A stretch of 19,237 nt of DNA from JAJZEO01 sp964477345 (GCA_964477345.1 CAYZDL010000023.1:1-19237), one strand, 5' to 3'; positions 1-7,907 are shown, numbered from the stretch's first letter. Translations and numbers: made by a program. The notes: generated by a model not told the origin, from the sequence alone.

Positions 1-336
1 AGGTGAGGTGCTCTTAATGATCACCGCATCTACCGGAGGAAGGACTCTCAACGAAATATAAAAGAAAATCACTGAGCAGACAGCGATGATTCCCCTCATC
101 AAATGTTGCTTAAGCTTACCTGTCTGAACGACAGAAAAACCCCTCCTGAAAACCCAGAATGAAATAAAAATCCCACTAAAGATTAGCTGAAAGAAAAACA
201 ATCTCGCTGCGCTGATCTCATAAGGCATTTTACTGATCAATACATTCCCAACCCCAACACTCAAATTGGCAAGTAAAGAACATGCCACCGCTATGGCATA
301 ATTCCTTTTTACTTGAGCCATCCGCTCTTGCAACAT
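1..336 (-). CDS. EamA/DMT-family permease, N-terminal part (cut by window edge)
   Basis: This is the first 112 codons of a gene that runs off the left edge. The ATG at 336 (minus strand) is preceded by a purine-rich GGGGGAGGGGGA stretch that serves as ribosome binding site. The protein begins MLQERMAQVKRN and has hydrophobic helices at roughly residues 13-35, 45-63 and 82-98. It then shows the ISLRVLPPVDAVIIKSTSP stretch, which matches the typical end of the fourth helix of an EamA repeat (a small polar 'A-D-A..I...T-P' pattern). EamA/DMT proteins are inner-membrane metabolite exporters or importers of about 280-310 residues with two EamA repeats; only the first repeat is visible here. The substrate cannot be deduced. 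It diverges from the gene at 465, with 128 bp between them. Confidence 0.75.
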   Translation of the reverse strand, partial: MLQERMAQVKRNYAIAVACSLLANLSVGVGNVLISKMPYEISAARLFFFQLIFSGIFISFWVFRRGFSVVQTGKLKQHLMRGIIAVCSVIFFYISLRVLPPVDAVIIKSTSP

Positions 337-405
337 ACCACCATCCCCCTCCCCCTCTGAAAATCCGGATCATACTTCAATTCCCTATTTAAGAGAACAG
401 TGAGA

Positions 406-434
406 AAGACTTTTTCGTCCCAGTCCATTATAAT
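406..434 (+). promoter_or_regulatory. Candidate sigma70-type promoter
   Basis: A perfect TATAAT lies at 429-434 in an AT-rich stretch just before the gene at 465. The hexamer 17 nt upstream (406-411, AAGACT) matches the -35 consensus at only three positions, so the call rests mainly on the -10 box. Confidence 0.3.
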
Positions 435-464
435 AAAAATAAATATAAAAATAATAGAGTAATT

Positions 465-1445
465 ATGAAATATCTAATAGATCACAGATATAAGAAATTA
501 AACGCTATTCGCATGCACACCCTTTCAATCCTTTCTACTTACAAGAGAGGAAGATCGGAAGAGTTTTCCCCTCAAATTCTTGCGCTGCATGAGGAACTAC
601 AAGAAATCAAGCCGATCAAATCAGCCCCATTAACACCTGAGGAAATCGCAATGGCTGAATCCCTTGAAAAGACAGCTCATGAGTTCCTTCTTCTTCCTCA
701 AAACCTTGAAGAGGTTGGTCGTGAGCTGCTTGAAAAAACTCAACTCTTAATGTCTAAGATCGATCCATTTACCTATACCTTAGAAGAGAGCGTAGGAGTT
801 CGCAAATCAAGACTTGTTGAGTTGACGCAAGAAATTCAGACCTACATTGAATCGTATATGATACAACTCGAAGGAAATGCAACCTCGATCATCGATGAAA
901 AATTGATCATTCAAGACATTGTCTCTGATATTAAACGGATAGAAAAGAACGAGCTCAATTCTAAAGAATTGGAGATGATCGATAAAATCATTAAGCTAAA
1001 CATTGTCTATCAAAAGGATCCCAATCTATCGACCACACAGATCTTTTCAGAGCTTGCATCGGAAGCTGAACACCTTTTTCGAGGCAATACCACACCTTAC
1101 AAAAATTTAAAGGAACTGATCAAATACCTCTTAAAAATCTACAATGAGATCGACACAGTCATGACCAGTGAAAAAGAAGGGTTTTCTAAATTTATGACTC
1201 CGTTGCGTTCTCCTCTAGTGATCCAATCGATTGATCGACTAAGAGATCTAAAGCTCAATTCGAAACCTCTCATGACTTCGCGGGAACATCTTCTCTTTGC
1301 CTACGAAAACGCCCTTTTGGAGGACGGAGCTACCTTCATTTCTCGCTGCCGCGCTATTGACTTTACGAAACTTTTTGGGTACGAGCTACGAGATTTCGAT
1401 GACCTACTGACCGACCGGCCCGACAAAGACCTCAAGATTTTCTAA
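465..1445 (+). CDS. Hypothetical protein, mostly helical, 326 aa
   Basis: I do not recognise this protein. The ATG at 465 follows a weak AGAG ribosome-binding sequence 5-6 nt upstream and a TATAAT box at 429-434. The product looks soluble and mainly alpha-helical, rich in Glu, Lys and Leu. It has no signal peptide, no membrane segment, only one cysteine and no repeats. The N-terminus is basic (MKYLIDHRYKKLNAIR). The central part (about residues 60-230) consists of amphipathic helices with irregular heptads, and the last 30 residues are acidic and end DKDLKIF. Base composition resembles the neighbours. The gene stands alone: it diverges from the permease at 336 and converges on the transporter at 1523, separated by an imperfect inverted repeat that probably ends transcription. 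A lineage-restricted chlamydial protein is the most I can infer. Confidence 0.7.
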   Translation: MKYLIDHRYKKLNAIRMHTLSILSTYKRGRSEEFSPQILALHEELQEIKPIKSAPLTPEEIAMAESLEKTAHEFLLLPQNLEEVGRELLEKTQLLMSKIDPFTYTLEESVGVRKSRLVELTQEIQTYIESYMIQLEGNATSIIDEKLIIQDIVSDIKRIEKNELNSKELEMIDKIIKLNIVYQKDPNLSTTQIFSELASEAEHLFRGNTTPYKNLKELIKYLLKIYNEIDTVMTSEKEGFSKFMTPLRSPLVIQSIDRLRDLKLNSKPLMTSREHLLFAYENALLEDGATFISRCRAIDFTKLFGYELRDFDDLLTDRPDKDLKIF

Positions 1446-1451
1446 ACTCCA

Positions 1452-1514
1452 GATAAAAACCACCGAAAGACTTCTCTTAGCGTCTTTGTATTTAAGGGCT
1501 TGGTAGTTTTTATC
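1452..1514. terminator. Bidirectional terminator between convergent genes
   Basis: The 13-nt arms 1452-1464 (GATAAAAACCACC) and 1502-1514 (GGTAGTTTTTATC) pair with one mismatch. Inside them lies a 6-bp stem, AAAGAC at 1466-1471 with GTCTTT at 1482-1487. Each strand ends in a GGT(A/G)GTTTTTATC arm, so a short U-tract follows the GC-containing part in both directions. It lies between the convergent stops at 1445 and 1523. Confidence 0.5.
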
Positions 1515-1522
1515 CGATTTTA

Positions 1523-2902
1523 TTATTTTTTGAAGAGAAGGTCGAGGTTGAGCATTTCGGACTTTTGAAGAAGCATGAGGACGATTAACAGAGGAACGCC
1601 CCATCTCATCCAAAGATGCCAAACTTGGAACAACCCTCGGCTACCTCCACCCCCTTTAAAAGCTTTTTCCATCTTCTCTTTATTCCAACTCCACCCAACA
1701 AAGAGAGCTGTGATCAGTCCACCAATAGGAATCAACCAAATCGAGACAAGCTGGTCGATAGTGTCGAGAAAATTGGTCCCATAAATCTCTTGCCAAACAG
1801 GGAAAATACCGCCGACCCATGAATAAGCAGCCGGAATTCCGACAATAAACGTTAAAGAACTAACAATGATTAAAGCCCTTTTTCGACTCATTCCAAACAT
1901 TTCCATTAAGTTAGCGCCACACACCTCAAGAAAAGCGATCGCGGATGTGATCGCTGTAATCGTAAACAGAGTGAAAAAAATCATCGAGAGAATCTGTCCC
2001 CCAGGCAGCTGACCAAATAGGTAAGGCAATGTCTGGAAAATTAACCCAATCCCTGCAGCCGGCTCAAACCCGAACGAAAAAACGACGGGGAAGACAATCA
2101 AAGAGGCCAACACCGATACGAGAACAACGGCCAATGAAACCACCGTTGCCATAAGGGGTATATTGTTGTCTCCTTTCATGTAACTGCCGTAACTAAACAT
2201 AATCCCCTGTCCAAGAGACAAGGTAAAAAAGGCAAGCCCCAAAGCTTCAATTACTGAAGAGAATTTAAAGGTCGCAGGGTTCGGGGTCAAAATAAATCGT
2301 AAGGCCTCGCCAAAACCGGGCAAAGTACAGCAATACAAGACCAGGATGAGGAGCATCCCAAACAATCCTTGTGTCATGATCTTTGACCATCTTTCAATCC
2401 CCTGCCTTACCCCAGATAAAACGATCAACATGGTGATCAAAGTGAAGAGAAAATGCCAAAGGCAAATGATATCCCCTGAATTTTGAAGGGTCGTAAAGAC
2501 ATTGGCGACCTCCGCGGCCGACTTACCTGCCGTTGAGGAAATGAATGAGCCCAAAAGGTAGCTCATTCCCCACCCAGAGACGACACTATAAAAACTCATG
2601 ATCAAAAAGGAGGAGATAACCCCAAGCCAACCGGCACACTTCCAGAAAGGCTTGTTTTGCTCCAACAGATCGAATGAAAGAATGGCTCCCCGCTGGGAAG
2701 TACGTCCAATCAACAACTCAGCGATGAAAACAGGAATCCCAATCAGTAAAACACAACCGACGTAAGCGAGAAGAAATAGTCCTCCCCCATTTTGTCCAGC
2801 CGTATAGGGAAATTTCCAAAGGACCCCAATACCAATTGCCGCTCCGAGTGCAGCAAACAAAAAACCTATCTTAGATGACCAATGCTCTCTAACCTTTTCC
2901 AT
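1523..2902 (-). CDS. NSS/SNF-family sodium-dependent transporter, copy 1
   Basis: This is a 459-residue inner-membrane symporter of the neurotransmitter:sodium symporter family (LeuT/SLC6), likely taking up an amino acid or related amine. The N-terminus MEKVREHWSSKIGFL closely resembles LeuT, and residue numbering coincides with LeuT through TM1. The unwound-TM1 region GIGVLWKFPY (24-33) and AGQNGGG (35-41) are clear. The TM6 motif FFTLSLGQG and the TM8 motif ITSAIAFLE keep the Thr-Ser pair of the Na2 site. LeuT Asn27 is Val here, Arg30 is Lys, and the TM7 Asn/Asp position appears to be Val, so the Na1 site looks altered. About 11 membrane helices are expected from the length. The ATG at 2902 directly abuts the TAA of copy 2 upstream, so the two are probably co-transcribed and translationally coupled; no strong ribosome binding site is visible. 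Confidence 0.93.
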   Translation of the reverse strand: MEKVREHWSSKIGFLFAALGAAIGIGVLWKFPYTAGQNGGGLFLLAYVGCVLLIGIPVFIAELLIGRTSQRGAILSFDLLEQNKPFWKCAGWLGVISSFLIMSFYSVVSGWGMSYLLGSFISSTAGKSAAEVANVFTTLQNSGDIICLWHFLFTLITMLIVLSGVRQGIERWSKIMTQGLFGMLLILVLYCCTLPGFGEALRFILTPNPATFKFSSVIEALGLAFFTLSLGQGIMFSYGSYMKGDNNIPLMATVVSLAVVLVSVLASLIVFPVVFSFGFEPAAGIGLIFQTLPYLFGQLPGGQILSMIFFTLFTITAITSAIAFLEVCGANLMEMFGMSRKRALIIVSSLTFIVGIPAAYSWVGGIFPVWQEIYGTNFLDTIDQLVSIWLIPIGGLITALFVGWSWNKEKMEKAFKGGGGSRGLFQVWHLWMRWGVPLLIVLMLLQKSEMLNLDLLFKK

Positions 2903-4264
2903 TTATAACAACCCGCTCTTTTGAAGCATGATAACGACAATCGCGGCAGGAATTGCATATTTAAGGGAAAAAATCCAAAGAGGAAAGACTACATTTCTTA
3001 GATCACCTCCGCCGGCACAAAACTCTTGCCTCATCGCTTCTCTGTCCAATACCCAACCGATAAACAGGGAGGTAAACAAGCCTGCTAAAGGAATGACCCA
3101 AATCGATGAAAAGTCGTTGATGGTGTCTAGAAAATTGGTACGGAAAATCGATTGCCATTCAGGAAATAAGCCCATAGAACCTGCTAATGCACTAGGAATT
3201 CCAAACAAAAAGGTACCCGCACACGACCAAATAACAGCTTTTTTCCTTGAAATATCAAACTTTTCCATCAAGTTTGTGGCGCACACTTCGATCAAAGGTA
3301 TAGCACTCGTTAAGGCAGTAAAGACAAACAAAATGAAAAAGAGAGTTGATAAGACAAGAGCGCCAGGTAATTGAGCAAATAAGAACGGCAACGTTTTAAA
3401 GACCAATCCAGGCCCTGAATTTGTTGGAATATCAAAGGAAAAGACAATAGGGAAGATTGACAAAGCGGCTAGCACCGCTACAACTGCCACAGAAAAAGCG
3501 ACAATAAGTGACATCCGAATCACATCTTCCCCCTGACGCACATAGCTACCATAGGAAATCATGATCCCCTGCCCCAAACTCATTGTCATCAATGCAAGTC
3601 CAAGAGCTTCCAACACACTCGAAACCGAAAATTGGGCAAAATCAGGCAAAAAGACAAACTGCACTGCTTTTCCAAATCCCGGTAGGGTAGTGCAGAATAA
3701 AAACAATCCAAAGAGCAATACCAACAGAACCTTCACCATGATCCTTGACCAGTACTCAATCCCTTTTTTAACACCACCCATGACGATCATCATCGTGATT
3801 GCAGTAAACAAAAAGTGCCAGAGTAGAGTGATCGAGCCTGAGTGACTCAAAAGCTCATAAATATCTCCGATTTCCTCAAGCGACTTTCCTACATAAAAGC
3901 CGTTAAGTGACATCAGAATGTAGCTCATTCCCCATCCGGCGATCACACTGTAAAAGCTCATGATCAAAAAAGAGGCTGCGATCCCAAGCCAAGCACCCAT
4001 CACCCAGCTACTCCCCTTACCAGCACCAGACTCAAAAGCCCCAATTGCGGCAGACTTAGAATGCCTTCCAAGTAAAATCTCACCAATAAATAATGGAATA
4101 CCTACTAAGAACAAGCAAGCAAAGTAACAAAGGAGAAAAAGACCACCCCCATTTTGGGCAATCGTATAGGGGAACTTCCACAACAAGCCAAGTCCGATGG
4201 TCGACCCCATCGCTGCCAAAAGAAACCCTAGCTTCGATGACCAATGCTCTCTGACCTTTTCCAC
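2903..4264 (-). CDS. NSS/SNF-family sodium-dependent transporter, copy 2
   Basis: This is a 453-residue paralog of the transporter directly downstream; its stop codon touches that gene's ATG. I place the start at the GTG at 4264. It gives VEKVREHWSSKLGFL, colinear with copy 1 and LeuT, and it is preceded by GGGGAG at 5 nt. An upstream ATG at 4312 keeps the frame open but lies within the -35 region of the candidate promoter. TM1 reads GLGLLWKFPY followed by IAQNGGG. TM6 has MTMSLGQG, so the first Thr of the usual FFTLSLG motif is kept but the phenylalanines are not. TM8 has ALTSAIPLIEV, retaining the Na2 Thr-Ser. LeuT Asn27 is Leu and the TM7 Asn/Asp position is Val. The pair probably arose by tandem duplication, since both share the same C-terminal LQKSG/LQKSE ending style. 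The substrate is unknown. Confidence 0.93.
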   Translation of the reverse strand: MEKVREHWSSKLGFLLAAMGSTIGLGLLWKFPYTIAQNGGGLFLLCYFACLFLVGIPLFIGEILLGRHSKSAAIGAFESGAGKGSSWVMGAWLGIAASFLIMSFYSVIAGWGMSYILMSLNGFYVGKSLEEIGDIYELLSHSGSITLLWHFLFTAITMMIVMGGVKKGIEYWSRIMVKVLLVLLFGLFLFCTTLPGFGKAVQFVFLPDFAQFSVSSVLEALGLALMTMSLGQGIMISYGSYVRQGEDVIRMSLIVAFSVAVVAVLAALSIFPIVFSFDIPTNSGPGLVFKTLPFLFAQLPGALVLSTLFFILFVFTALTSAIPLIEVCATNLMEKFDISRKKAVIWSCAGTFLFGIPSALAGSMGLFPEWQSIFRTNFLDTINDFSSIWVIPLAGLFTSLFIGWVLDREAMRQEFCAGGGDLRNVVFPLWIFSLKYAIPAAIVVIMLQKSGLL

Positions 4265-4290
4265 AACTGCTCCCCATTTAAAAGGGGCAC

Positions 4291-4319
4291 AGTTTAAAAC
4301 TACCCCCGCCAAAAGTCAA
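4291..4319 (-). promoter_or_regulatory. Promoter of the two tandem NSS transporter genes
   Basis: On the minus strand, TTGACT (4314-4319, five of six consensus bases) and TAAACT (4291-4296, four of six) are separated by exactly 17 nt. The predicted transcript starts near 4284, about 20 nt before the GTG at 4264. Confidence 0.5.
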
Positions 4320-4371
4320 GAAAATGGTTAATGAAGGGTTTATGAGAGAGCCTTTACAAATTGTTCAAAAA

Positions 4372-4605
4372 CTAAATCGATCTTTGAACAACATTGACTA
4401 AACTTGACGGGGTCAATATTTTAGGCAGATCTTCGGTTGGGATCGTAAATCCAAATATATTTTCAACTTCGACAATGATCATGATCAGATCCATCGAGTC
4501 GGCACCCAAATCGTACTTAAAGTGCGTATTTTGTTCTACTTGCTCGGGCTTGATCTCAAATTGACCTGCCACGATATTGCGGATTCGTTGAAATATTTTT
4601 TCCAT
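4372..4605 (-). CDS. Acyl carrier protein
   Basis: This small acidic four-helix protein carries growing acyl chains on a 4'-phosphopantetheine arm. The attachment serine is Ser37 in GADSMDL, the family DSL/DSM motif, preceded by the conserved F-x-x-DLGAD loop. I choose the ATG at 4605 (MEKIFQRIRN, 77 residues), the usual ACP length. A GGATG sequence sits about 6 nt upstream of it, whereas the ATG at 4614 has no better site and would add only three residues. The DSM in place of the common DSL, and the ending SLVNVVQRSI, mean I cannot say whether this is the main fatty-acid-synthesis ACP or a second specialised one. No fab genes are nearby. It lies 107 nt upstream of the NSS pair on the same strand, but those genes have their own promoter. 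Confidence 0.92.
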   Translation of the reverse strand: MEKIFQRIRNIVAGQFEIKPEQVEQNTHFKYDLGADSMDLIMIIVEVENIFGFTIPTEDLPKILTPSSLVNVVQRSI

Positions 4606-4621
4606 AAAATGCATCCAATCA

Positions 4622-4650
4622 TTTTCAAAATTCTTTAACTCTGCTATAAA
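4622..4650 (+). promoter_or_regulatory. Promoter giving a nearly leaderless transcript
   Basis: TTTTCA (4622-4627) and TATAAA (4645-4650) are spaced by 17 nt. The expected start of transcription near 4657 is only about 2 nt before the ATG at 4659, which itself has no Shine-Dalgarno sequence. Confidence 0.4.
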
Positions 4651-4658
4651 AAATTAAC

Positions 4659-5444
4659 ATGGATTTTATCAAGCCTTTATATGAAACATCTTTATACTCA
4701 CACTATATCTCTCCTGCATGGGAGCTTGTGAAAGAGGAATTCGAAGAGCTCGCTCCCATCGAACGAGGGCATTGGCATTTTCGCTCAATCACCGTCTTAG
4801 TCGGCATCGTCTGCAATTTTTCAGTTTTTCTTATCTCCCTATTTCAATCTAGCGCCTTATTGACCATCTTTTCCCTTGCTGCCACAGCAATTCTCTGTTT
4901 TGCTCTCTACTATGTCAGTCGATTTGAGGAACAAAAGAGGTTGATCGAGCTTCTCTCTGATCTCGAGGGGCAAATCCAAACATTGCATGGGGAAAATGCC
5001 ACACTTAAAACTACTTCGCAAGAACTTAAAGAGACAAGAGACTCTCTTGTAGATGAAGTCTCCCACCTCAAAGAGACTCAAGAACAGCTAAAAACCTTTC
5101 TTACCAGAACCGAAAGTATCAACTCTCAGTTGGATGAGTCTCTTCAGCTATCACAAACACAGTTTGAATCATACAAAAAAGCCAACGAGTCGGCTCATGT
5201 ACAAATCGAAACCAACTTACGAAGTCTTGCCGAGCTAGAGAAAACTATCAAAGAAAGGCAGTCCGAGATTTCAGAAATTACCATTAAATTGAGTGCCCAT
5301 GAACAAAGGCAAGCCGATCTCACAAGAGAGATCGATAGACTTGAAGGGGTTCGTCGCAGAAATGAAGAAACCGCCGATAGACTGGCGGGTCAGGTCGATC
5401 GACTAGAGAACAAAATTGATTTAAATACTCTGGGTAGTGCATAA
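4659..5444 (+). CDS. Inc-like membrane protein with bilobed hydrophobic region and long coiled coil
   Basis: The protein has 261 residues. A short N-terminal part rich in aromatic and acidic residues (1-42) is followed by two closely spaced hydrophobic helices, about 43-62 and 66-87, with only a QSSA turn between them. A continuous charged coiled coil then runs from about 91 to 253, with regular heptads rich in Glu, Lys, Gln and Leu. A bilobed hydrophobic hairpin of this kind plus coiled coils is the known hallmark of chlamydial inclusion membrane (Inc) proteins, which are type III secreted and placed in the host-derived vacuole membrane. That assignment here is inference from architecture only; a bacterial inner-membrane coiled-coil protein is the alternative. 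The gene diverges from acp and precedes efp by 23 nt. No Shine-Dalgarno sequence precedes the ATG. A GTG further in, within WELVKEE, follows GGGAG but has poor spacing. Confidence 0.72.
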   Translation: MDFIKPLYETSLYSHYISPAWELVKEEFEELAPIERGHWHFRSITVLVGIVCNFSVFLISLFQSSALLTIFSLAATAILCFALYYVSRFEEQKRLIELLSDLEGQIQTLHGENATLKTTSQELKETRDSLVDEVSHLKETQEQLKTFLTRTESINSQLDESLQLSQTQFESYKKANESAHVQIETNLRSLAELEKTIKERQSEISEITIKLSAHEQRQADLTREIDRLEGVRRRNEETADRLAGQVDRLENKIDLNTLGSA

Positions 5445-5467
5445 TCGAGGCTCACATAGGAGATTTT

Positions 5468-6040
5468 ATGGGTCAGGTCGATGCCACGAACATCAAAAAG
5501 GGAATGAAGATTGAGATCGACAATTCCCCCTTCAACGTCATTCAAGCCGATTATGTAAAACCAGGAAAGGGTCAAGCCTTTACCCGCGTTAAAATCAAAA
5601 ATCTCAAGACAGGCCAGTGCCTCGAAAAAACCTTCAAGTCCAATGAAAAGATCGACCTTGCCGACATCGAAGAGACTGCGATGAGAATGCTCTATAAAGA
5701 TGCTGACGGATCTGCTGTCTTCATGGACGACAATACTTTTGAACAAGTCACTATCCCCCCTATGCTTTTTGGAGATGAAATCGACAAATTTCTTAAAGAA
5801 GAGCTCGTTTACACTATCATTTTTTATAGAGGCGAACCCGTCGACCTCATTCCTCCAAATATCATCGAATTGATCGTCACTGAAACCGCCCCCGGAGATC
5901 GGGGAAATACAGCCTCAGGCCGTGTTCTCAAGCCAGCTACTTGCGATACAGGGGCTGTCATCCAGGTACCCATTTTCGTCATTGAAGGGGAGAAAATCCG
6001 CGTTGACACAAGAACAGGCGAATACATCAGCCGTGTCTAG
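5468..6040 (+). CDS. efp: Elongation factor P
   Basis: EF-P binds between the ribosomal P and E sites and relieves stalling at polyproline stretches. The 190-residue length is standard. The KOW-like domain I carries the loop KPGKGQAF with Lys34, the residue that EpmA beta-lysylates in the E. coli type of EF-P. Domain II (about 65-128) and domain III (about 129-190) follow. Domain III contains the family signature around GDRGNTASGRVLKPA and ends RTGEYISRV. The ATG at 5468 has an AGGAG sequence 6 nt upstream. The end of the gene overlaps the likely GTG start of the EpmA gene, so factor and modifying enzyme are probably made together. Some genomes encode EF-P types modified by EarP (Arg32) or left unmodified; the Lys and the adjacent EpmA point to lysylation. 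Confidence 0.97.
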   Translation: MGQVDATNIKKGMKIEIDNSPFNVIQADYVKPGKGQAFTRVKIKNLKTGQCLEKTFKSNEKIDLADIEETAMRMLYKDADGSAVFMDDNTFEQVTIPPMLFGDEIDKFLKEELVYTIIFYRGEPVDLIPPNIIELIVTETAPGDRGNTASGRVLKPATCDTGAVIQVPIFVIEGEKIRVDTRTGEYISRV

Positions 6041-6908
6041 TACAACCAGGGCCAGACTTTTAATGCGCAGCCAGGCACTCCGAATGGTGCGGGATTTTTT
6101 TTATGACCGAGGAGTCATCGAAGCCGACGTCCCCGCCCTTTCTCCCTATGGCTCCATTGATCCCTACATCGACCTGATTGAAACTAAAGATGGCGGCCAT
6201 CTCCACTCATCTCCCGAGTATGCACTTAAACGATTGATTTGCGAAGATTCGGGCGATATTTACTACTTGGGACACACCTTTCGTAAAGAAGAGAAAAGCC
6301 CCCTCCACAACTCAGAATTTACGATGATCGAATGGTATAGGCTCAACACCGATGAAAAAACATTCCTTCAAGAAGTCGTCGATCTGATCTCCCTCTTTCT
6401 CGGAGATCTTCCTGTCGAAATGGTCGATTATGAGGAGGCTTACCGACGATACGCGCGTCCTATCGGACTTGAAGTCGATACCTCAAGGTGGACCAAAGAC
6501 GACTGCTTTTTTTACCAATGGGCTAAATTTGTCGAACCAAATTTAGGGAAAGGACACCTCACAATCCTCACCAATTTCCCCAAAGAGCATGCAGTCCTTG
6601 CAAGAACACGCCTAGTCAATGGTGAAGAAAAAGCAGGCCGATATGAAATTTACTATGAAGGGATCGAACTTGGCAATGGATTCGATGAGCTATCTGACCC
6701 CGATGAGCATCTACGTCGCTTTATTGAATCGAACGAATTGCGTAAGGCACAAGGAAAGACCATCTACCCGATCGATGAGCTCTTTCTAGCTGCTCTAAAG
6801 AACGGGGGCATCCCAAGCCGCACATTTGGTATCGCTGTCGGTTTCGATAGACTTTTGATGCTTGGGAATAAAAAGGAACACATCTACGACGTGCTCTCAA
6901 TCGTATAA
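6033..6908 (+). CDS. epmA: EF-P--(R)-beta-lysine ligase EpmA (GenX/PoxA)
   Basis: This lysyl-tRNA-synthetase-like enzyme activates (R)-beta-lysine and attaches it to EF-P Lys34. It has only the class II catalytic core and no N-terminal anticodon-binding domain, as EpmA does. Motif 1 lies near the start (RMVRDFFYDRGVIEADVPAL). HSSPEYALKRL and motif 2 FRKEEKSPLHNSEFTMIEWY follow, then GIELGNGFDEL and motif 3 GIAVGFDRLLML near the C-terminus. I choose the GTG at 6033, which overlaps the efp stop and gives 291 residues aligned with the E. coli N-terminus. The open frame extends back to an ATG at 5922 inside efp, but that part is out-of-frame efp sequence. An ATG at 6063 is the other option. No EpmB gene is present in the window. 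The stop codon lies 1 bp from that of the convergent neighbour. Confidence 0.92.
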   Translation: MSSTTRARLLMRSQALRMVRDFFYDRGVIEADVPALSPYGSIDPYIDLIETKDGGHLHSSPEYALKRLICEDSGDIYYLGHTFRKEEKSPLHNSEFTMIEWYRLNTDEKTFLQEVVDLISLFLGDLPVEMVDYEEAYRRYARPIGLEVDTSRWTKDDCFFYQWAKFVEPNLGKGHLTILTNFPKEHAVLARTRLVNGEEKAGRYEIYYEGIELGNGFDELSDPDEHLRRFIESNELRKAQGKTIYPIDELFLAALKNGGIPSRTFGIAVGFDRLLMLGNKKEHIYDVLSIV

Positions 6909-6909
6909 A

Positions 6910-7875
6910 CTAGACTTTTGCGGGCAATTCTTTTCCAGCAAAGAACCAAGCCCCTATAAAAACGACGAAAATGGCTAATAATAGAGCCCTTTCGCAGAAA
7001 AGTCGACCTCTCGACGCCAAGGTAGGAAATGCATTTTTTAGGATCAATTGTCTAATGATCTCTCGGTTCTGAACATTGTCTACAATTTTGCGATGAGCTT
7101 CAAAAAAGCTGTCGATTCGATTGTCAATATTCCCATCACGCGGCATTTCGGCAAAAATCCCAGCTCCTAAACTTAGGACAGTAGCTCTAGAGGTCAAGCT
7201 TTTAGGGAGTTCTTTCCCATTATCCAAAACTGCCTTAATCGCAACAACATTGATTGCTCTAACCGTATCCATCGGGAATTGGCCTTCACTAGTGTCGATA
7301 TCGTTACCACATCCTTCGTAAGTAACCTTTGCAAAATTTCCCTTACCAGCAATTCTACTAAAAAAATCTTTTGCTGTATCAAGAAAGCTTGGAGGCCCGT
7401 TAGCATCAGTCGCTTCATCGGATTCCTCATAATTTTCAGTCGCTTTCTGAGCCTTTATAGCCTCGCTTGGGGTTTCCATAAAGAATTTATCCTCTTTATC
7501 GACGAGAAGCTGAAAAGTTCTATTGGGTCCAACTATGAGAATCGGAAAAACCAAAAGATGTTCGAGGTCAAAAGTCTCCACTCTCACTTCTTTAACAGTT
7601 GATCGACGAACGATAGATCCGCCAATTCCTCGACCGCCCAAAGTAGTCTCATCTGTCCAGACAGAGACTTCTCTCCCCTCTGCTAAAAAAGGCCTAATTA
7701 GATTTAAATCTTGAAGGGATCCTCGTAATACACCAATAGTGTTTCCTTCAGGCACTGCTTTAAACGTTTTCTTTGCAAGCTCGCCTTCATGGAAAAAAGT
7801 ATTCTCTTTTCCTTTCAAAGACTCCCCGCTAGGTAGAAGATGTATGTAATTATCGACGGAGGGCGCTGCTTGCAT
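6910..7875 (-). CDS. Hypothetical tail-anchored membrane protein, 321 aa
   Basis: I recognise no family here. The product starts MQAAPSVDNYIHLLPSG. Its first 130 residues look like a beta-rich soluble domain (EGNTIGVLRGSLQDL, REVSVWTDETTLGGRGIGG, PILIVGPNRTFQLLVDK). An acidic linker follows (ENYEESDEATDANGPP), then a second domain and a single hydrophobic helix near residues 295-313 (LLLAIFVVFIGAWFFAG) that leaves only eight residues outside. A C-terminal anchor like this implies the bulk faces one side of a membrane, presumably the cytoplasm. I choose the ATG at 7875, preceded by GGGAG about 10-11 nt upstream. The in-frame TTG at 7908 falls inside the -10 box of a well-formed promoter. The gene lies 87 nt downstream of nadE in the same direction and converges on epmA 1 bp away. 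Confidence 0.7.
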   Translation of the reverse strand: MQAAPSVDNYIHLLPSGESLKGKENTFFHEGELAKKTFKAVPEGNTIGVLRGSLQDLNLIRPFLAEGREVSVWTDETTLGGRGIGGSIVRRSTVKEVRVETFDLEHLLVFPILIVGPNRTFQLLVDKEDKFFMETPSEAIKAQKATENYEESDEATDANGPPSFLDTAKDFFSRIAGKGNFAKVTYEGCGNDIDTSEGQFPMDTVRAINVVAIKAVLDNGKELPKSLTSRATVLSLGAGIFAEMPRDGNIDNRIDSFFEAHRKIVDNVQNREIIRQLILKNAFPTLASRGRLFCERALLLAIFVVFIGAWFFAGKELPAKV

Positions 7876-7907
7876 AAAAAAAGATTCTCCCTTAATAATT
7901 CGTAACA

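Noticed and set aside
2928..3374. Plus-strand ORF of 148 codons opposite NSS copy 2
   Set aside because: It is wholly antisense to a clear transporter gene, has a composition typical of a shadow frame (many Lys, Thr, Pro, Ile) and no ribosome binding site I could identify.
4272..4287. CCCC/GGGG hairpin that could hide the ribosome binding site of NSS copy 2
   Set aside because: The predicted transcription start near 4284 lies within the upstream arm, so most of that arm would not be in the RNA, and the stem is only four base pairs.
5922..6032. Upstream extension of EpmA from an ATG at 5922
   Set aside because: These codons are an out-of-frame reading of the efp 3' end and do not resemble the EpmA N-terminus.
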